From Bugulina stolonifera (Eukaryota > Bryozoa > Gymnolaemata > Cheilostomatida > Bugulidae), in assembly GCA_935421135.1 (NCBI GenBank), contig OW285191.1, positions 13,705,700 through 13,769,699 on the forward strand: DNA of 64,000 nt, in the 5' to 3' direction. The notes below the pieces were generated by a model, which had not been told where the DNA came from, did no database searches, and saw nothing but the letters and a program-made list of their open reading frames with translations. Shown piece after piece: positions 13,734 through 27,200 of the stretch (the stretch's first letter is position 1; every line of letters starts with the position of its first letter). A program made the translations under genes and the position numbers.

Positions 13734-15171
13734 TGCACTTTCAGTCACACTTTCTTCCTTACTCACTGATAGCAGAGAACACGGCACTAGACTTACCAGT
13801 TCCCGCGCACTCAAATGAACAAGCTCTGTCCTAGTTACATGTTTTGAGGTAGATTCATAATGTAGTGCTTCCCTAACTACTAGACATGTATAACTAGTAG
13901 AGCCCCAATCGAATAACTAGGGAACTCTGCTTGTCAAATAAACACATACAATCATTATAAATAATGCATATAGTCTCAGTTCCTACCTAGCTGCACCTTC
14001 TTTTGTTATGTCCATGGTTATACCCGCTAATAATAACCTTATATACAAAACTTAAGGCTAATCAATTAACACAGCTGTAGCAACAAATGTTATGCAGCTA
14101 GCAGCAATTGGTTGTTGAGGTAATAGATTACTTTAACACTCACCAACTAATTATTGCTCTAGATATAGTCTCTGAGGCTATAAACTACTGCAGATCATGA
14201 TATTTCTGTGAGCCCAATGAAACAACATTATCCACTACAGGTTACTGCATACTTGCCTAGCCTCCCCATGAAGAACTAGAAGTGATACTCCAGACTTTGA
14301 AGCCTCCCTCTCCCATTGTCTTAGATTCCCTGCTTCCTCCAGACTTTCACTAACGTACAATGTAATCTTAACAACTTCATGATGGTTTTGTGTTGATTTG
14401 AAGTCAACTAGCTAGACCTCAGTAATACTGAGGTCTATTTAGTATCGGCTATGTATGCAAACCCTCTTCAGTCTTGTCTCTGGTAATCCCAATTTGTGTC
14501 AGTTAGAACAAAGAAAATTGTTCCTTAAAACCCTGATGTTCCTAAAACCTTAAATCTTTCACTTTGTGGAAAGGTGATTCCCACTCTCACACACTGCATG
14601 GGGGGTGCCGGGTCTTCAAGTTAGGCTGACTTTTCTGGAAACTCTATGTCTGAAGTAACAGTAACTTGGCAAGTCTCAGTATATAACAAATATTAACGAA
14701 ATTATGCAATAGTTTTATATAGTTCAGAGCAATAACCAGACATTTTACTGTAATACTCAACTCAGGTGCTTAGTCTACATGTATAACAACAATCTATAAT
14801 ATTAGTTTTGTAATGTTCTAACTTCTATGTGTTCATTGCTTAGAATTAATGCACTTTTGTGAATGACTTGTGTACTTGACATTGTACATAATATGTTAAG
14901 CATGTTGTCGAACTGTAAGGAAAATATAATCATAATAAAATATGTATACGTATCTTATATTTTATTACTTCCCATTAAAACCACATTAAAACCATATTAA
15001 ACCCTCATAAACATTTTCAAGGATAATACTGCAGTTTATGAATACCTACAGCAATAACAATAACAATAGCATGCACACCTAATGGTCATAGCTTGTCACC
15101 ATAATATTCTACTTCTACTAAAAATTGCTACATGAAAGATAGTGTAGTTGTATTTACATGCACTCATAAGC

Positions 15172-15267
15172 TACTGATTATAATCAGAAGTTGTCTTCTC
15201 TCAATTCCTCAAAAGAAGAGGAAGAGAAATTGAGAGAGGACAACTTCCAACTATGATCAATGGTTTA
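15172..15267. repeat. Hairpin element, GAAGTTGTC family
   Basis: Imperfect inverted repeat with arms carrying agaagttgtcttctctcaat and the complementary attgagagaggacaacttc around a purine-rich centre. It is one member of a family that recurs in this window (see 19191-19258, 24171-24215, 28121-28148, 38629-38674). Confidence 0.7.
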
Positions 15268-16177
15268 TGATTGCCCATAGTTGCATTATACCGTAATAAG
15301 ATAGAACTGACTTATGACATACTGTGTCATAAAATGGTTGTTTCTGTACCAGAAATCCACAGGCTAAATTTTCGGTATTGCAGAATTAGCGATTACTGGT
15401 TATGCTATTAGTAATATAAACACATGGAAGTTGGAATTATTAAAAATGACATTAAATATTAGTTTTTAGTGCTGACAAGGACCTAAATTGTTTAATCTCA
15501 TGGCAAAACTGATAGAGAACTGGACTGGTTTCCCTGCGACATACTCTATTCTATACTATACTACCTACATGTATATAAACCTTCATCACCTTTTTATTCA
15601 CTGATATGAGTATAAAGTAGGTATTTATATTGCTGGTAATGACAGTGGAAGGAGAGATGGGTTACGTTGGCCAAAAACTGTTCCTCACTCACGTGCAGGG
15701 TCCCAATTACACAAGGAGTTATACTACCTTACACTGCAATACGCTATTCCTATTGGGTAAATTTAGACTAATCAGCGACACTTCCTTACTGTGGCCCCAC
15801 ATAAACCATCCACATACAGATCATTGTGCACTATTGAATAGTACATAATTATCTGAGTTTTAGCTAGTCGTTAGAATGGTGACTATTCCAACGACTACCC
15901 AAAACTCAGCAGCAGGATGGCAGGAAGGTGCACTAAACACATAATATAATGTAGCGAATTTCTACTACAAGGGAGTTGTCTTCTCTTTATTTTGTAAGTC
16001 GTCTGCTCTTACCCCAAATCCCAATCACAACATATAGACGTATCCTAGCAAGTATTTAGTGACTGTTAATTTCTGTATGTATGGCTCGACCAGTGTTGTG
16101 ATTGGTTAATAGTTATCCAGTCACAGTTTGTGTGAGTGATAGGTTAATAGCTATATCCAATCACAGATTTTGTGTGT

Positions 16178-19100
16178 CTAACATGGTGGAGCTGATTCGA
16201 ATAGCAGGAGAATTGTAGTAACAGTGAAAGACAGAATACTACCGACAAATGAACCAATCTGGGTGACTGTACCTATCCAGAACAGTGCTGTGCGACCATC
16301 CTTTGCCTTTGCCATCATAATTTGTGATATGTACATAAACATGAAAGAGATGAGGGATCTGGACACAGTCCACACTACAACCTACAAATAGAATAATGTC
16401 AAGCTAGAGAATGGTTTTGGTGAAATAACTCAAGAGTCAAGAGCAACTTGAAGTATAAATGTGCTGTGCTTATATTGTTGTGGAAACCACTACATTGAAG
16501 ACTCAAAGAAGTTAAAACCACCATATCATTAAGAGTTGCATGTAAAGCCATTCATCATACTGTGGTGATCTTGGACAGTCATTTTGCATGTTTGTTTCAA
16601 GTTTACATGTACACTATGTAGTAGGCCGAGTGGACACACTGTTTCATTTTCATTAATGGATAACACTTCTAATGCGTGAAATACCTACATTGTCTTTTGC
16701 ACCTGACCTTGGGGGGCCTACCTTTTCGATCGGCCCTTAGGTGCATGTCGTTATGTCCTAGTCGCATCTACCGATGCCTAGTTGCACCTTTTTATATTTG
16801 ATTATTTTCATTACTTGTGTAGACCGACTCCAGGAGTCGGTCCCTCACCGGAAGTAGCCTGAACTATTTTTTATATAAAAGCTCATATATATATATATAT
16901 GAGCTCAATAAAGACACCTCTATACTTATATGTATATAAATCTGCATGCTACCTTTTAGCTTCTAGCTAGTTCCTATGGGGACTGACAGCCAGAGCAACT
17001 AGAGTAGGGTCATACCCATGAGATTATAACATGCAAGAAGGAACACTCAGACCTACAGGTCGTACAAATAGGTAAAAAGTAACTTGTACTATCAAGTCCC
17101 ATTGTTCACTCATTGCATATAAAGTGAAGGGCCGATAGAAAACTCATAGTCCCTCCCACATAACTAACAGATGTGCAAAGATCTTAACAATATAATTAAA
17201 CTTAATGGTTGTATATTAAAGTAAAATAAAACAAAATATACATGTAGGCTACATGCATATATTTATATATGTGTATATATTGTTATTTCATAATGGCATA
17301 ACTCCAAAACAGCCACTGTTGTTAATAGGTCTCTGTGTCGCCTATGTGAATTTCTCTCCACGGTAGAATTGCTATAGTTTGGAATATTGATATTGTAGCA
17401 CATACGTTGGTAACTGTAGAACATGAAAGGAAAAAAAAGGCTTCCGTTCAGTCACAAATGACAATGGAATGCTGGGTACATTATAAGTAGTATATCCTGG
17501 GAACTCACCATAATAATAGCAGCAACTGTTCCTTCAATTGGAGGTTGTGGGCTATAACTTGCTATGAAAGTTATATAGGAAGACAGAGCTGCAACAATGG
17601 CAGTCATTGCACCAATGGCTATGAAGCTGTGCGGTAAGGGGGCGAATCCAATAAAGCATGCCAAGGGAGCAGAAAGAATTGATAGTTTGACAGCTAAGCT
17701 ACAAGTTTAAACACAAAAGCATACGTGTATTTACATATTAAAAATTCCAAATATTATTTGGGGTCTAAAACCCAAGTATAGGCATTAGGGAATAATATAG
17801 CAGTATTAATGTTACTTACTTGTAGTAGGTATGACCATAGGGTAGGAGAGAGTGTATACTTACTTATAGTAGGTATGACCATAGGGTAGGAGAGAGTGTA
17901 TACTTACTTATAGTAGGTATGACCATAGGGTAGGAGAGAGTGTATACTTACTTGTAGTAGGTATGACCATATGGTAGGATAGAGTGTATACTTACTTGTA
18001 GTAGGTATGACCATAGGGTAGGAGAGAGTGTATACTTACTTGTAGTAGGTATGACCATAGGGTAGGAGAGAGTGTATACTTACTTGTAGTAGGTATGACC
18101 ATAGGGTAGGAGAGAGTGTATACTTACTTGTAGTAGATATGACCATAGGGTAGGAGAGAGTGTATACTTACTTGTAGTAGGTATGACCATAGGGTAGGAG
18201 AGAGTGTATACTTACTTGTAGTAGATATGACCATATGGTAGGAGAGAGTGTATACTTACTTGTAGTAGATATGACCATAGGGTAGGAGAGAGTGTATACT
18301 TACTTGTAGTAGATATGATCATAGGGTAGGAGAGAGTGTATACTTACTTGTAGTAGGTATGACCATAGGGTAAGAGAGAGTGTATACTTACTTGTAGTAG
18401 ATATGACCATATGGTAGGAGAGAGTATATACTTACTTGTAGTAGGTATGACCATAGGGTAGGAGAGAGTATATACTTACTTGTAGTAGGTATGACCATAG
18501 GGTAGGAGAGAGTACGTTTGTATGGACGGTAGCCACCCATATGCATTAAAGGATAGGAAACTTATTATACACAGTAGGGTAATGTATTGACAGCGGCTCA
18601 TGGAGTTGTTTTCCCTGTATTCTATTGAATCAGATGAAGAATCATGGAGTTCAGAATTGTCCTCCCTATCACAATTTGAAGGATCCTCTAAGGAAATCTC
18701 ATTTTGCACATCGGTTTTATGTTCTTGTTTACCAACATATTCAGTCTTGCAATAAGTGGAATATTTTAGCAGCAAGAAAGCTATCATTGACATCAGTAAC
18801 ATGGCTGATAAAGCTATGAAGAAATCTCGTACAGTAAATAGCAGCGGTTTATATTCCGGCAGTATTGAGAAGGTTCCGTTTGCAGATGAATTTACACAAG
18901 TATATTCTCCTGAGCCTTGCATGAATGCTAAAGCAGTCGGGAGTAATCCACTCATGCCTTCCCCTATGAAGAACGCTGTCAGATATCTGGCATTCAATCG
19001 AGACATAAATGGTAGAAACGTCACTGAGGATGTACAGTCAACTAGAGCCAGAAAGAAGATCAACAGCAGTAGCGCTGTGCTGTGGTCTACACCTCCTACA

Positions 19101-21284
19101 AATAACAAAGACATCACTGAATTACAGTGTTCCTAGTTACATTGAGGGTCAGGTGAATGACGGTGAGATTTATCATGTACACTCATAGTTATTGATCATA
19201 ATTAGAAGTTGTCCTCTCTTTTTTCTGAAACAGAAGACAACTTCTAATTATGATCAATAGCTGAAGATGTCCATAGAGATTATATCATATTTGTTTGTGT
19301 GACCAGTTTACATCTAAATCTATCAAACAAGTTTCTTTGGAATACGATGATACTGTAATGGGCACTCATATCCTGGTCATAGCTGTGCTATAGCAAGCTC
19401 TTTTTATGTCTTATACATGCATTTTCAGAGATGCTGCAATATATTTTAAATACATGACCATGTACATGTACAAAGTGCATGTTCGTACCGGGAGGGACAT
19501 GACATCATACCAGTTATAGCAGTCAGCTACTATATATCATAACTACACGTATACTCCAAGAATATAAATTATGTCATCTCCTACACAGCTGAGAGAATGC
19601 ATTGTGCAGTCAATACTACTTGCTGTTGCTGAATGCAGTGATGGGGAACTGCTTAGCTGGTTGGAAGGCAACTGAGCAATAACTGAGCTATAACAAAAAT
19701 TTTGAACTTGCATAGATTTGCATAGATTAAAATATATCAAATTTACCTACTAGTGTTGTTCGATCCCAGATGAAGGCCAACAAAAACATGGCTGTTACAC
19801 CAACAGAAATAATGATAAATATAGCACCAGTCTCCAACCTCTCATGAGCAGTCTCACTGAATCTGCATCTCTTGAATACATATTTCACCAGAGCATAGGT
19901 TAGAGGACCGATGTTTGCTAGTGCAATTATTACGATGAAATATGCTGGAAGATTCCATCCTTCTGGTAGTCTAAAAGGAGAAGACCAGAAAGTGCTTGAA
20001 TCATAGAATATTTAGCAAACACTGATAGGACTATCAGTGTTTGCAAAAGTTTTGGTTTCACCCAGCTTTTCAAAATATACATCTAGTAAAGGGTGGAGGA
20101 CCAGAGGGCGGATGCTAGTGAATACAATAATGTTTTATGTCATATACCATACATTATAATTATGATAGGCAAACAATTATTATTCTGACTTTACAATATT
20201 TTCTTTGGATGCATATATTATGTCAGTTCGCAAAGTTTGGTCTTCCACTGGTTCAAATGCATGTAAAATCGGTTTGCTGACTTTGATTAAGTGACGTAGT
20301 TCAGGAAAGTCATGTGACTCGTCAGATTTGGAGGCACTCAAAGGAGCAGAAGAAGAAGAGGAGTCTAACAACGATTTTCAGATTAGACTAAAGAACAAAA
20401 GTATAATCTGAAAAATGTTGCTGGACTCCTCTTCTGCCTCCGCACTCAAAAGCACTCAAAGGAGCGCGCTCCTTTGAGTTCCTCCAAATTGGAGGACTAC
20501 GTGCGTGCGGGGAGTGCCTGGGTCACATTTATTATTATTCAGGTAATTGTAATACAACATGTAATAATAATATTTTATTGAATGTACTAGTTATTTAACT
20601 ACATAAAAGATGTACTAAAGCTGTTGGTTGGCTTGGTTATAAATACAAGTCACAATATTGGAACTAGTACAGTGTAACATAGCATGTAGGCCCTACATGC
20701 ATCTTATCAAAATCATAGCATCTACATATCCGTAACCTTTTCAGTGCCACCATGAATATTTTTAAAATACCTGCCAGTGCCACCATGTTTTGGAAAACTT
20801 TACAATTCTGTCAGTAGTAGCTTTTTTAGAATCACCATAAAGAGTATAGATTTTAGAAATATACAGTCTGATATACATACAATGTATATCATATAATATC
20901 ATTCCACAAGTTGTATGTTTGGGGGCGTTAATATGTACAACTTACAGTAATACAATCTTAGTATTTTATAGTTGTTCACTTATTCTTACCGGCTTATGGC
21001 AGCCAACATAAACAAACGACTACCACATGCCACCATTCTATGAGGATCACTTGGGATTCCCAAGTCTAACAACTTTAATAAGTCAATTAATCTTATTTTT
21101 GAGTTTTTATCAATTAATTTTTAATTAACAGCACTAGTTTAAAATAAAATAAAACAGACACTAGTATACGTTATCCTTACTTATTAACAATCACCGGCAG
21201 CTCCACCCATATTCCACCCACATCAATCCATGAAGACCAGCCAAATATTACACAAAGTAATGCAACTCCTACATTCATCTTCAT
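16178..21284 (-). CDS. Riboflavin transporter, SLC52A family, copy A
   Basis: Exons (minus strand): 21284-21181, 19970-19747, 19095-18480, 17698-17509, 16381-16178; 445 aa, close to human SLC52A2. The family imports riboflavin across the plasma membrane through about 11 helices. Recognisable blocks, in order: [20 protein letters not shown] (exon 1), [10 protein letters not shown] (exon 2), [20 protein letters not shown] and GEGMSGLLP (exon 3), then a hydrophilic acidic/serine loop, YSLLPYG, GFAPLPHSF (exon 4) and GRTALFWIG...ESAPPC (exon 5). Exon 5 is 9 bases longer than in the paralogues (MMAKAKDGRTAL). ATG-AAG-ATG offers two starts; the first is taken. A likely splice acceptor (gttacag) about 20 bases upstream of ATG suggests an untranslated first exon. 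The exon 3 donor lies in the first unit of a 44-bp repeat array filling intron 3. Confidence 0.93.
16820..16960 (+). mobile_element. Possible LTR-like fragment
   Basis: A GC-richer block (agaccgactccaggagtcgg) is followed by a TATA-like sequence (tttttatataaaagctc), an atatat palindrome and caataaagacacctctatac. A similar order (TATA box, then caataaagacacatctatgc) occurs at about 32690-32775. This order resembles a retroelement LTR (promoter then poly(A) signal), but I found no gag/pol, primer-binding site or clear TG...CA ends. It lies in intron 4 of copy A. Confidence 0.3.
17821..18513 (-). repeat. 44-bp x 16 minisatellite of an exon-intron junction
   Basis: Sixteen units begin exactly every 44 bases (17821, 17865, 17909 ... 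18481). On the gene strand each unit contains the last ~30 coding bases of exon 3 of riboflavin-transporter copy A (encoding YSLLPYGHTYY-like residues) plus the splice donor AAGTAAGT. The unit at 18481 holds the real exon end (18480); the other 15 lie in intron 3. Units differ by a few substitutions (ggt/gat, ggg/tgg). The unit length is not a multiple of three and each donor is preceded in frame by AAG-TAA, so use of a later donor would introduce a stop. Confidence 0.95.
19191..19258. repeat. Short inverted-repeat element, GAAGTTGTC family
   Basis: Perfect 23-base arms: the left arm starts attgatcataattagaag and the right arm is its exact complement, ending cttctaattatgatcaat. The loop is about 22 bases. 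It lies in intron 2 of copy A. Its size and dispersed relatives suggest a non-autonomous MITE. Confidence 0.8.
20340..20500. repeat. Nested palindromes in intron 1 of copy A
   Basis: Bases about 20359-20393 and 20402-20433 form imperfect inverted arms (gaggagtctaacaacgat versus ttgctggactcctc). Downstream, 20454-20479 is a 26-base perfect palindrome centred on gcgc (actcaaaggagcg and its complement). Confidence 0.75.
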
Positions 21285-24223
21285 TTTTCTGGGTGTTTGA
21301 CAAATCTGTAACGTTGTCTTGGTGTTTCTATCTGAATAAAATGTAAATACTATTATTATATTTGATAATTCCTTATATACAACAACATGTATGTATGACA
21401 GTTAGCCATTATTATGTTAATAGTATATCTATGGGTTTCACAGATGTGCAATACTGTTATAAGGCAGTCCTACAGCCATAATAATATTATTATTTAGCTG
21501 CTCGAAGAAATCAGAGGATTTATTGAGATTAAAAGCATATTATTATTAGGCTCTCTACATTACAAACATACAAATACAAGCAATTCCATTGTACCATACT
21601 AATGCGCTATATACATGTATATAAATGTATACATGTATAATACTATAGTACTATTAATACTATACTATTACTATACTATACTATACTATTAATACTATTA
21701 GTGAATAAATAGAGCTTACAGCGTAATTTATATGAACATCAACATGAAGTAGGAAGAAGGTGTCAGAGAGGTGTGTCAACACTTACACCTAGAGGATGTT
21801 TCAAATTGTATGCTGTGTAGTGTGTTACATTATAATGTATATATAACTAATGGCATAAAAAGAATATTTCAAAGCAAACGGTGCTGCATACGGTGACATA
21901 TATCTAGCATATTACAAGCACAGAGGATTGCTAATATTGTGGATTTAAATAGAAAGCAATGGTAGAATTTTAAATACAATGTGATAGTTGCCTACCTCTA
22001 CTATGATAATTCTACGCAGCCACACCACACGTCAGCAGGTGATGTTTCAGAAATGAATGATAGTGGTCTCTATTATGGAATGTCGCTGCACATGCCAACC
22101 TATCAAATGAGATGTATGGTATACCTACATCTGAGTACGTATGTATTGGTGTAGGAAGACGATTCACATCGTCTGTATATCACGTATCATCATCACCATA
22201 AACTTCCAGACCAGCATTTACCGCCTATTGTAGAATATTTGTCAAAAGAGTTCAAAGACTTACTATCATGATGATGGTGGCGGTGGGGAATCTACTGGTT
22301 ACCTATCACTAACTGAACATAATATAATATGCCATGTAAAGGAGCTGTACAACAATTCACTAAATCTGAAGAAAAGAGTATACCCACTCACAAGATTTTT
22401 CCATCATGATACATGTCTCTAAAATTAATGGTTTTAAATTATTACATAACTGTTTGGCATACTGACAGAGCAGCGTGGTGATGAGAACATTGTTTTTCCT
22501 AAAATAGCCATTGCAGTATGGTAAATTATACCCATATTTATTAACAGGTATACCCCATATACCATATATGATACAATCACTATGATAAGGGAGAATCTCA
22601 CAATATACAAACCTACATGTAACATACTGTTTTACAGTGTAGGAAATGTTTTATATCCAAGATAAGAAAGCAAAATTACAATGTATTGTATTTTAACTCA
22701 AAATGCTGTAATTATGTATACAGAGAGGCCATTTCAGCTAAACATTGATTCTCCTGCTAGGATTTGAATTCATTTATGGATGTAGTAGATTTTGTAACTG
22801 TTATCAAACCTAATGGCCATGGCAAAGCAGACTTGAGAAAAGTGCAAAAACACAGTTTGTATTTGTATATAATGAAAATATAATAGTTAATACCACACTC
22901 TACAACTACATAGCAGTAACAGACTGTCAACAACTTACCATGACTTTCTCATGTGAAAATGTTGATCTGAAAAATAATAAATTATTAGCATAATCTATTG
23001 GTTGTGAAATCTGATGTTTGGAATTATGATGCTGATATTTAACTGTTGTGTTTTTACGAGGTTTATTGCTGACCATGAGATTAACACTGTATTTATCCAT
23101 CCACTATTCATTTACTGTCCATTCTTATCTATTTTAAAACATACATGTACAAAAGTTCTTCATTTATAGTTGGAGAGCCTAATCTTACATAGCAGTAACA
23201 TTTACAGAGTCTTTAAACAGTAGAAAACTTTATACATTTAGCAATGACAACTTTATTAAAACCCATAATAAAACTCACAATTTGTTTTCTGAGTATTCTA
23301 TTATTTACATGATTATAATTTGCTTTTTTCTTCAACATTGCAGCATTTATCCTTTTAGATTTCAATGAGACTATACTTCCATTTGAAGTAGTTATTCTAT
23401 AGCACGTGCTCAAGTTATGCTACTGTAAGTCCCTGATTACTTGTTTTGCACAATTTTTGGTAAATTCTGGTGTCATGGAAGCAACTACACCAAATATGAT
23501 GATATAAAAAAATTTAATTACACTAATAAATGTGTTCTATCATTTATAAAAGTATTAAACTAGTATATGAAATTATATAAAATAGAGTCATTTGGCACTT
23601 CACAGTACCAACGTAGTGTTTCCTGTTCCAGAATGGCGGCAGTGACCAGGACAAGGCTTGCTTGTTATTGAGATGGTCCCATATGAATTCGTGAAATAAT
23701 GGATAAAATAAATATACATTTATATATATGTATAAATAAATATTGAATTTTGTATCGTCAGGTAAAGGATGTGATATTGTCCAAGAGCTAGTATAAAATA
23801 TTATAAGAATAGATGAAATTGATGATGTTTGTTTATTTAATTCATTTTACTACTAAATAGTTTCGTACTTGTAAGTACTCATCAGGTAAAATGAAAGCAT
23901 ACATTATGTTCAACTCAAGTTGTGTTATTTCTCAAAATATATCATGATTGAAAACAAACAATAAAAAAGATAGAGATACCAAAGGCAACATAAATCTGAT
24001 GAAATCTAGAGCGTTACATCAGAAAGGTTTTTTCTGTCGAGTATTTGTGATTAAGGTACAACCATATAACAAAAACAAAAACCAGTATGCCCATGAACTC
24101 TTATGGGTGACTGAGTAGTAGACCTTGAACTTGGCACATCAAAACAGAACTACAAAAAACTGTCAATTCGAAGTTGTCCTCCCACCATTATTTTACAACT
24201 AAGAGAGGACAATCCCAAGACTA
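21285..24223. other. Upstream region of copy A, duplicated upstream of copy B
   Basis: No complete gene is seen. About 21700-23050 is clearly homologous to about 29820-31300 upstream of copy B, for example cagcatttaccgcctattgt near 22214 and 30577 and tctattggttgtgaaatct near 22996. The region probably holds the promoter and an untranslated first exon of copy A. The part about 23960-24223, downstream of copy B, matches the region downstream of copy D (about 38420-38683). Confidence 0.7.
24171..24215. repeat. GAAGTTGTC-family hairpin after stop of copy B
   Basis: gaagttgtcctccc and aagagaggacaa form short inverted arms separated by about 18 bases, ending about 10 bases beyond the stop codon of copy B, so probably inside its 3' UTR. 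The equivalent hairpin is present after copy D. Confidence 0.6.
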
Positions 24224-27200
24224 TTAACAATTAGGAGCCGACTTGAATAACTGTAATACTGTTGTGCATATAAAAATTAGATTAGCACCAATAGTCAAAC
24301 CAACTTGTGAGCATGCACCAAACCAGAATAGTGCTGTATGACCTTTCCTCTGCATAGCACTTGCAATGTACACATATAGATAACAGACGATAGCTTGGAG
24401 GACCAACCATATGACAACCTGTAATGATAGATGACCAGCAAATTCAGTACTTGATATCTATACGAGTTCAAGTTGACACTTTTCCATGATCTTCTTCCAT
24501 TTTTGTTTACCCATTATGTTTGTAGAATATAACAGACAACATTACTTTGAGAGAAAACAACTTCAAACCAGCTGGATCTACCAGTACATACATTGTGATA
24601 TAGAACTCCTGCCCTAGTTACTCTATACATGCATAACAGAAATCATTTTTTACAAAGGTGTAGGACTAAGTAGACTAACACGTGTGTAAACAAATCGCAG
24701 CAAATGATGGAATTGTTCCCTCTCTATATATCACATGCTTTCTGTGTATCTATCCCCAACTGGGACCGTGATAATGCACATAAGCATGCTACAGTCACGT
24801 GATAGGAAAAATAGCTTACCTTTTGAGAAGCAGAAAAACAAACTATTTATATCCTACATGCAGATAATAACTCATTTTAGCCCAATCACTGCGGCGCAAA
24901 AGTAGTAATGTGTAGGTTGTGTAGTGTGTAGTAAAAATGGCACAAGGTAAGCAAACAGGACTAAGAATACCTTACATTCTCCATAAGAGAACATAGTTGT
25001 GCATAGCTACATGTCTATCTCTGTGTGACTCACCATAAATACGGCAGCTGCTGCTCCTTCCACTGGAGGCGTTGGGCTGTAACTGGCTATGACTAATATA
25101 TACACAGATATAGCTGTAACAATCGCTGTCAATATACCGACAGCTAGGAAACTCAGGGGAAATGCACAGAATCCAAGAAAGTATCCCAATGTTATTGCTA
25201 CAGAGGAGCTCTTCACTGTTAAGCTGTAAAGCATAGTAAGTAATAATAAGTGTTTCACATTTCACATTTTACAGAAATACATGTAGTTGGAATTATTGTT
25301 CTGTAGCATTGATGAGACTGTTACAAGTATAAGCACTTGTGGGTGACATAAAGAATTGCAAAACTATCCAACTCTAGGTTATGAGGGTAAGAAGTTAAAA
25401 AATTGTGAGTCACAAAATTTATTACAGTGCACCATGAATAGCAGATTAATAAGGAATTGTAATAAGAACAGTATACTAAACCTGTAATAAATCTGTCCAT
25501 ATGGTAGCAAAGAGTATATCTGGACTGAAGGGAGCACACCATTGGCTAAAGCACATAGAAATGAAACCACACCTAGCAGGCTCAGGTATTGTGTGGACGT
25601 CAGGCTATCTGTTTGGTGACAGGTCAAGCCATCTGTTTGGTGACCATGCAGAATCGGAGTGGATGATGTGATGTCATCATTGACATCTGCGGACATCTGT
25701 TCCCAATCACACTCATTTTTGCTATGGTCATAGTGGCCATTTTTGTTTCCAGAAGTATTAGAATGTTCACTAGTGCAATAAGAGGAATATTTTAGTAACA
25801 AAAAGGCTATCAATGACATCAATAACATGACTGATAAAGCTATGAAGAAATCTCGTTCAGGAAATAATAGTGGTTTATAGTCCGGCTGTATTGAGAAGGT
25901 TCCATTTGTAGACGTGTTTACGCAAGTGTATTCTCCTGAACCTTGTATGAATGCTAAAGCAGTAGGGAGTAATCCACTCATGCCTTCTCCTACATAGAAT
26001 GCGGCTAGATATCTGGCATTAAACCGGGACATAAATGGCAGAAACGTTACTGAGGATGTACAGTCAACTAGAGCCAGAAAGAAGGTTAACACCATGAACG
26101 CTGTGCTGTGGTCTACACCGCCTACAAGTAACAAAGATATATAGCCAAATTACAGTATTCCTAGTTACATTGTGACTCTGTGATATGAGTTCTGGTGGTG
26201 AGATATTAGACAGTTTACATCTACCAAACAAAGTTTCTTGAACACCCTCAATAATGCATCAACTAAATAGACCAACTAAATAGATAGGCATACATGTAAC
26301 AAGGTAATGAACACTCATATACGTATATACTCATACATTACATGTGCACTTTATAAAATATACATGCCTAGCATATTATATTATATAAAATGTATATAAG
26401 ATAATCATTTTATCTGAAGATTGCATATTTTCTGTTGTACATGAAACTATTAGTAATAACATGTTATTTTACCTAAACTAATTGCAATGACTCCGGCAAT
26501 CTATTCACTTGATTACTTGCATGTTCCTTGTATTGTACATAATAGTGTAACTAATCGCATACTTTGTATCAATATTGTTAATTATTAAAAGTGGACTATG
26601 TGTAAGGCCGAGGGCCGAGTTGACGTATAATTTCTGTAATAGTGCATCATCTTGTACCTACGTCACCTGACCTATGGGGCTGACCTTTTGCATCAAACCT
26701 CGGGTGCCTATTGTTATGTCCTAGTCGTCCCTCCCGATGGTATATCGGATCTGTGGTTTTTCTGTGAAATGAACAATTCCTGTACACTGATGGCCGATCG
26801 GCCCCTCAGAACCTGCGGCGCAAATAAGTTTTGTATAGAAAGAGTTGCTTTTCTGTCAGTTGCTATTTGAACTTCATTGAAGTTACATTTCTATATCTAC
26901 ATCTATCCGTGGTTCTTCAGTCTTCAGACTATCCTATGGAACTGTCTGGCTGGGTAGCTGAGGCGCAGCTGGACAACATACAGGCCAGAGTAGCAAGGAA
27001 GATGGTTGAATCCGGCTGACCAGACAGATGCTAGGGGGTGGGTCTAACCCAACAGCACAGCACACGTCGATGAATGTGTGACAGTCCCTGAGAAACCGTT
27101 GGGGTCAGTCACGCAAGACTTGTGAACATGAGCACTTACCTGTGTTATTAAGTGCATGACACAACTTACTAACATATTATATTAAGAGGTGAAAATTTGA

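Larger units (their letters stand above)
12794..16177. other. Intergenic with minisatellite and hairpin
   Basis: No gene seen. This stretch contains the tandem repeat at 13582-13733, the hairpin element at about 15172-15267 and AT-rich unique DNA. The frame at 15630-15848 has no family resemblance. Confidence 0.6.

Noticed and set aside
17821..18513. CRISPR array
   Set aside because: The 44-bp units are contiguous, with no unique spacers, and derive from the exon-intron junction of a eukaryotic gene.
18756..19136. Plus-strand 126-residue frame (and its twin at 35037-35417 on the minus strand)
   Set aside because: Both are antisense shadows of exon 3 of riboflavin-transporter copies A and C; their similarity simply mirrors the paralogy.
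26652..27019. Overlapping plus-strand frames in intron 2 of copy B
   Set aside because: The first overlaps a dispersed repeat related to 16640-16790; neither has a recognisable domain.
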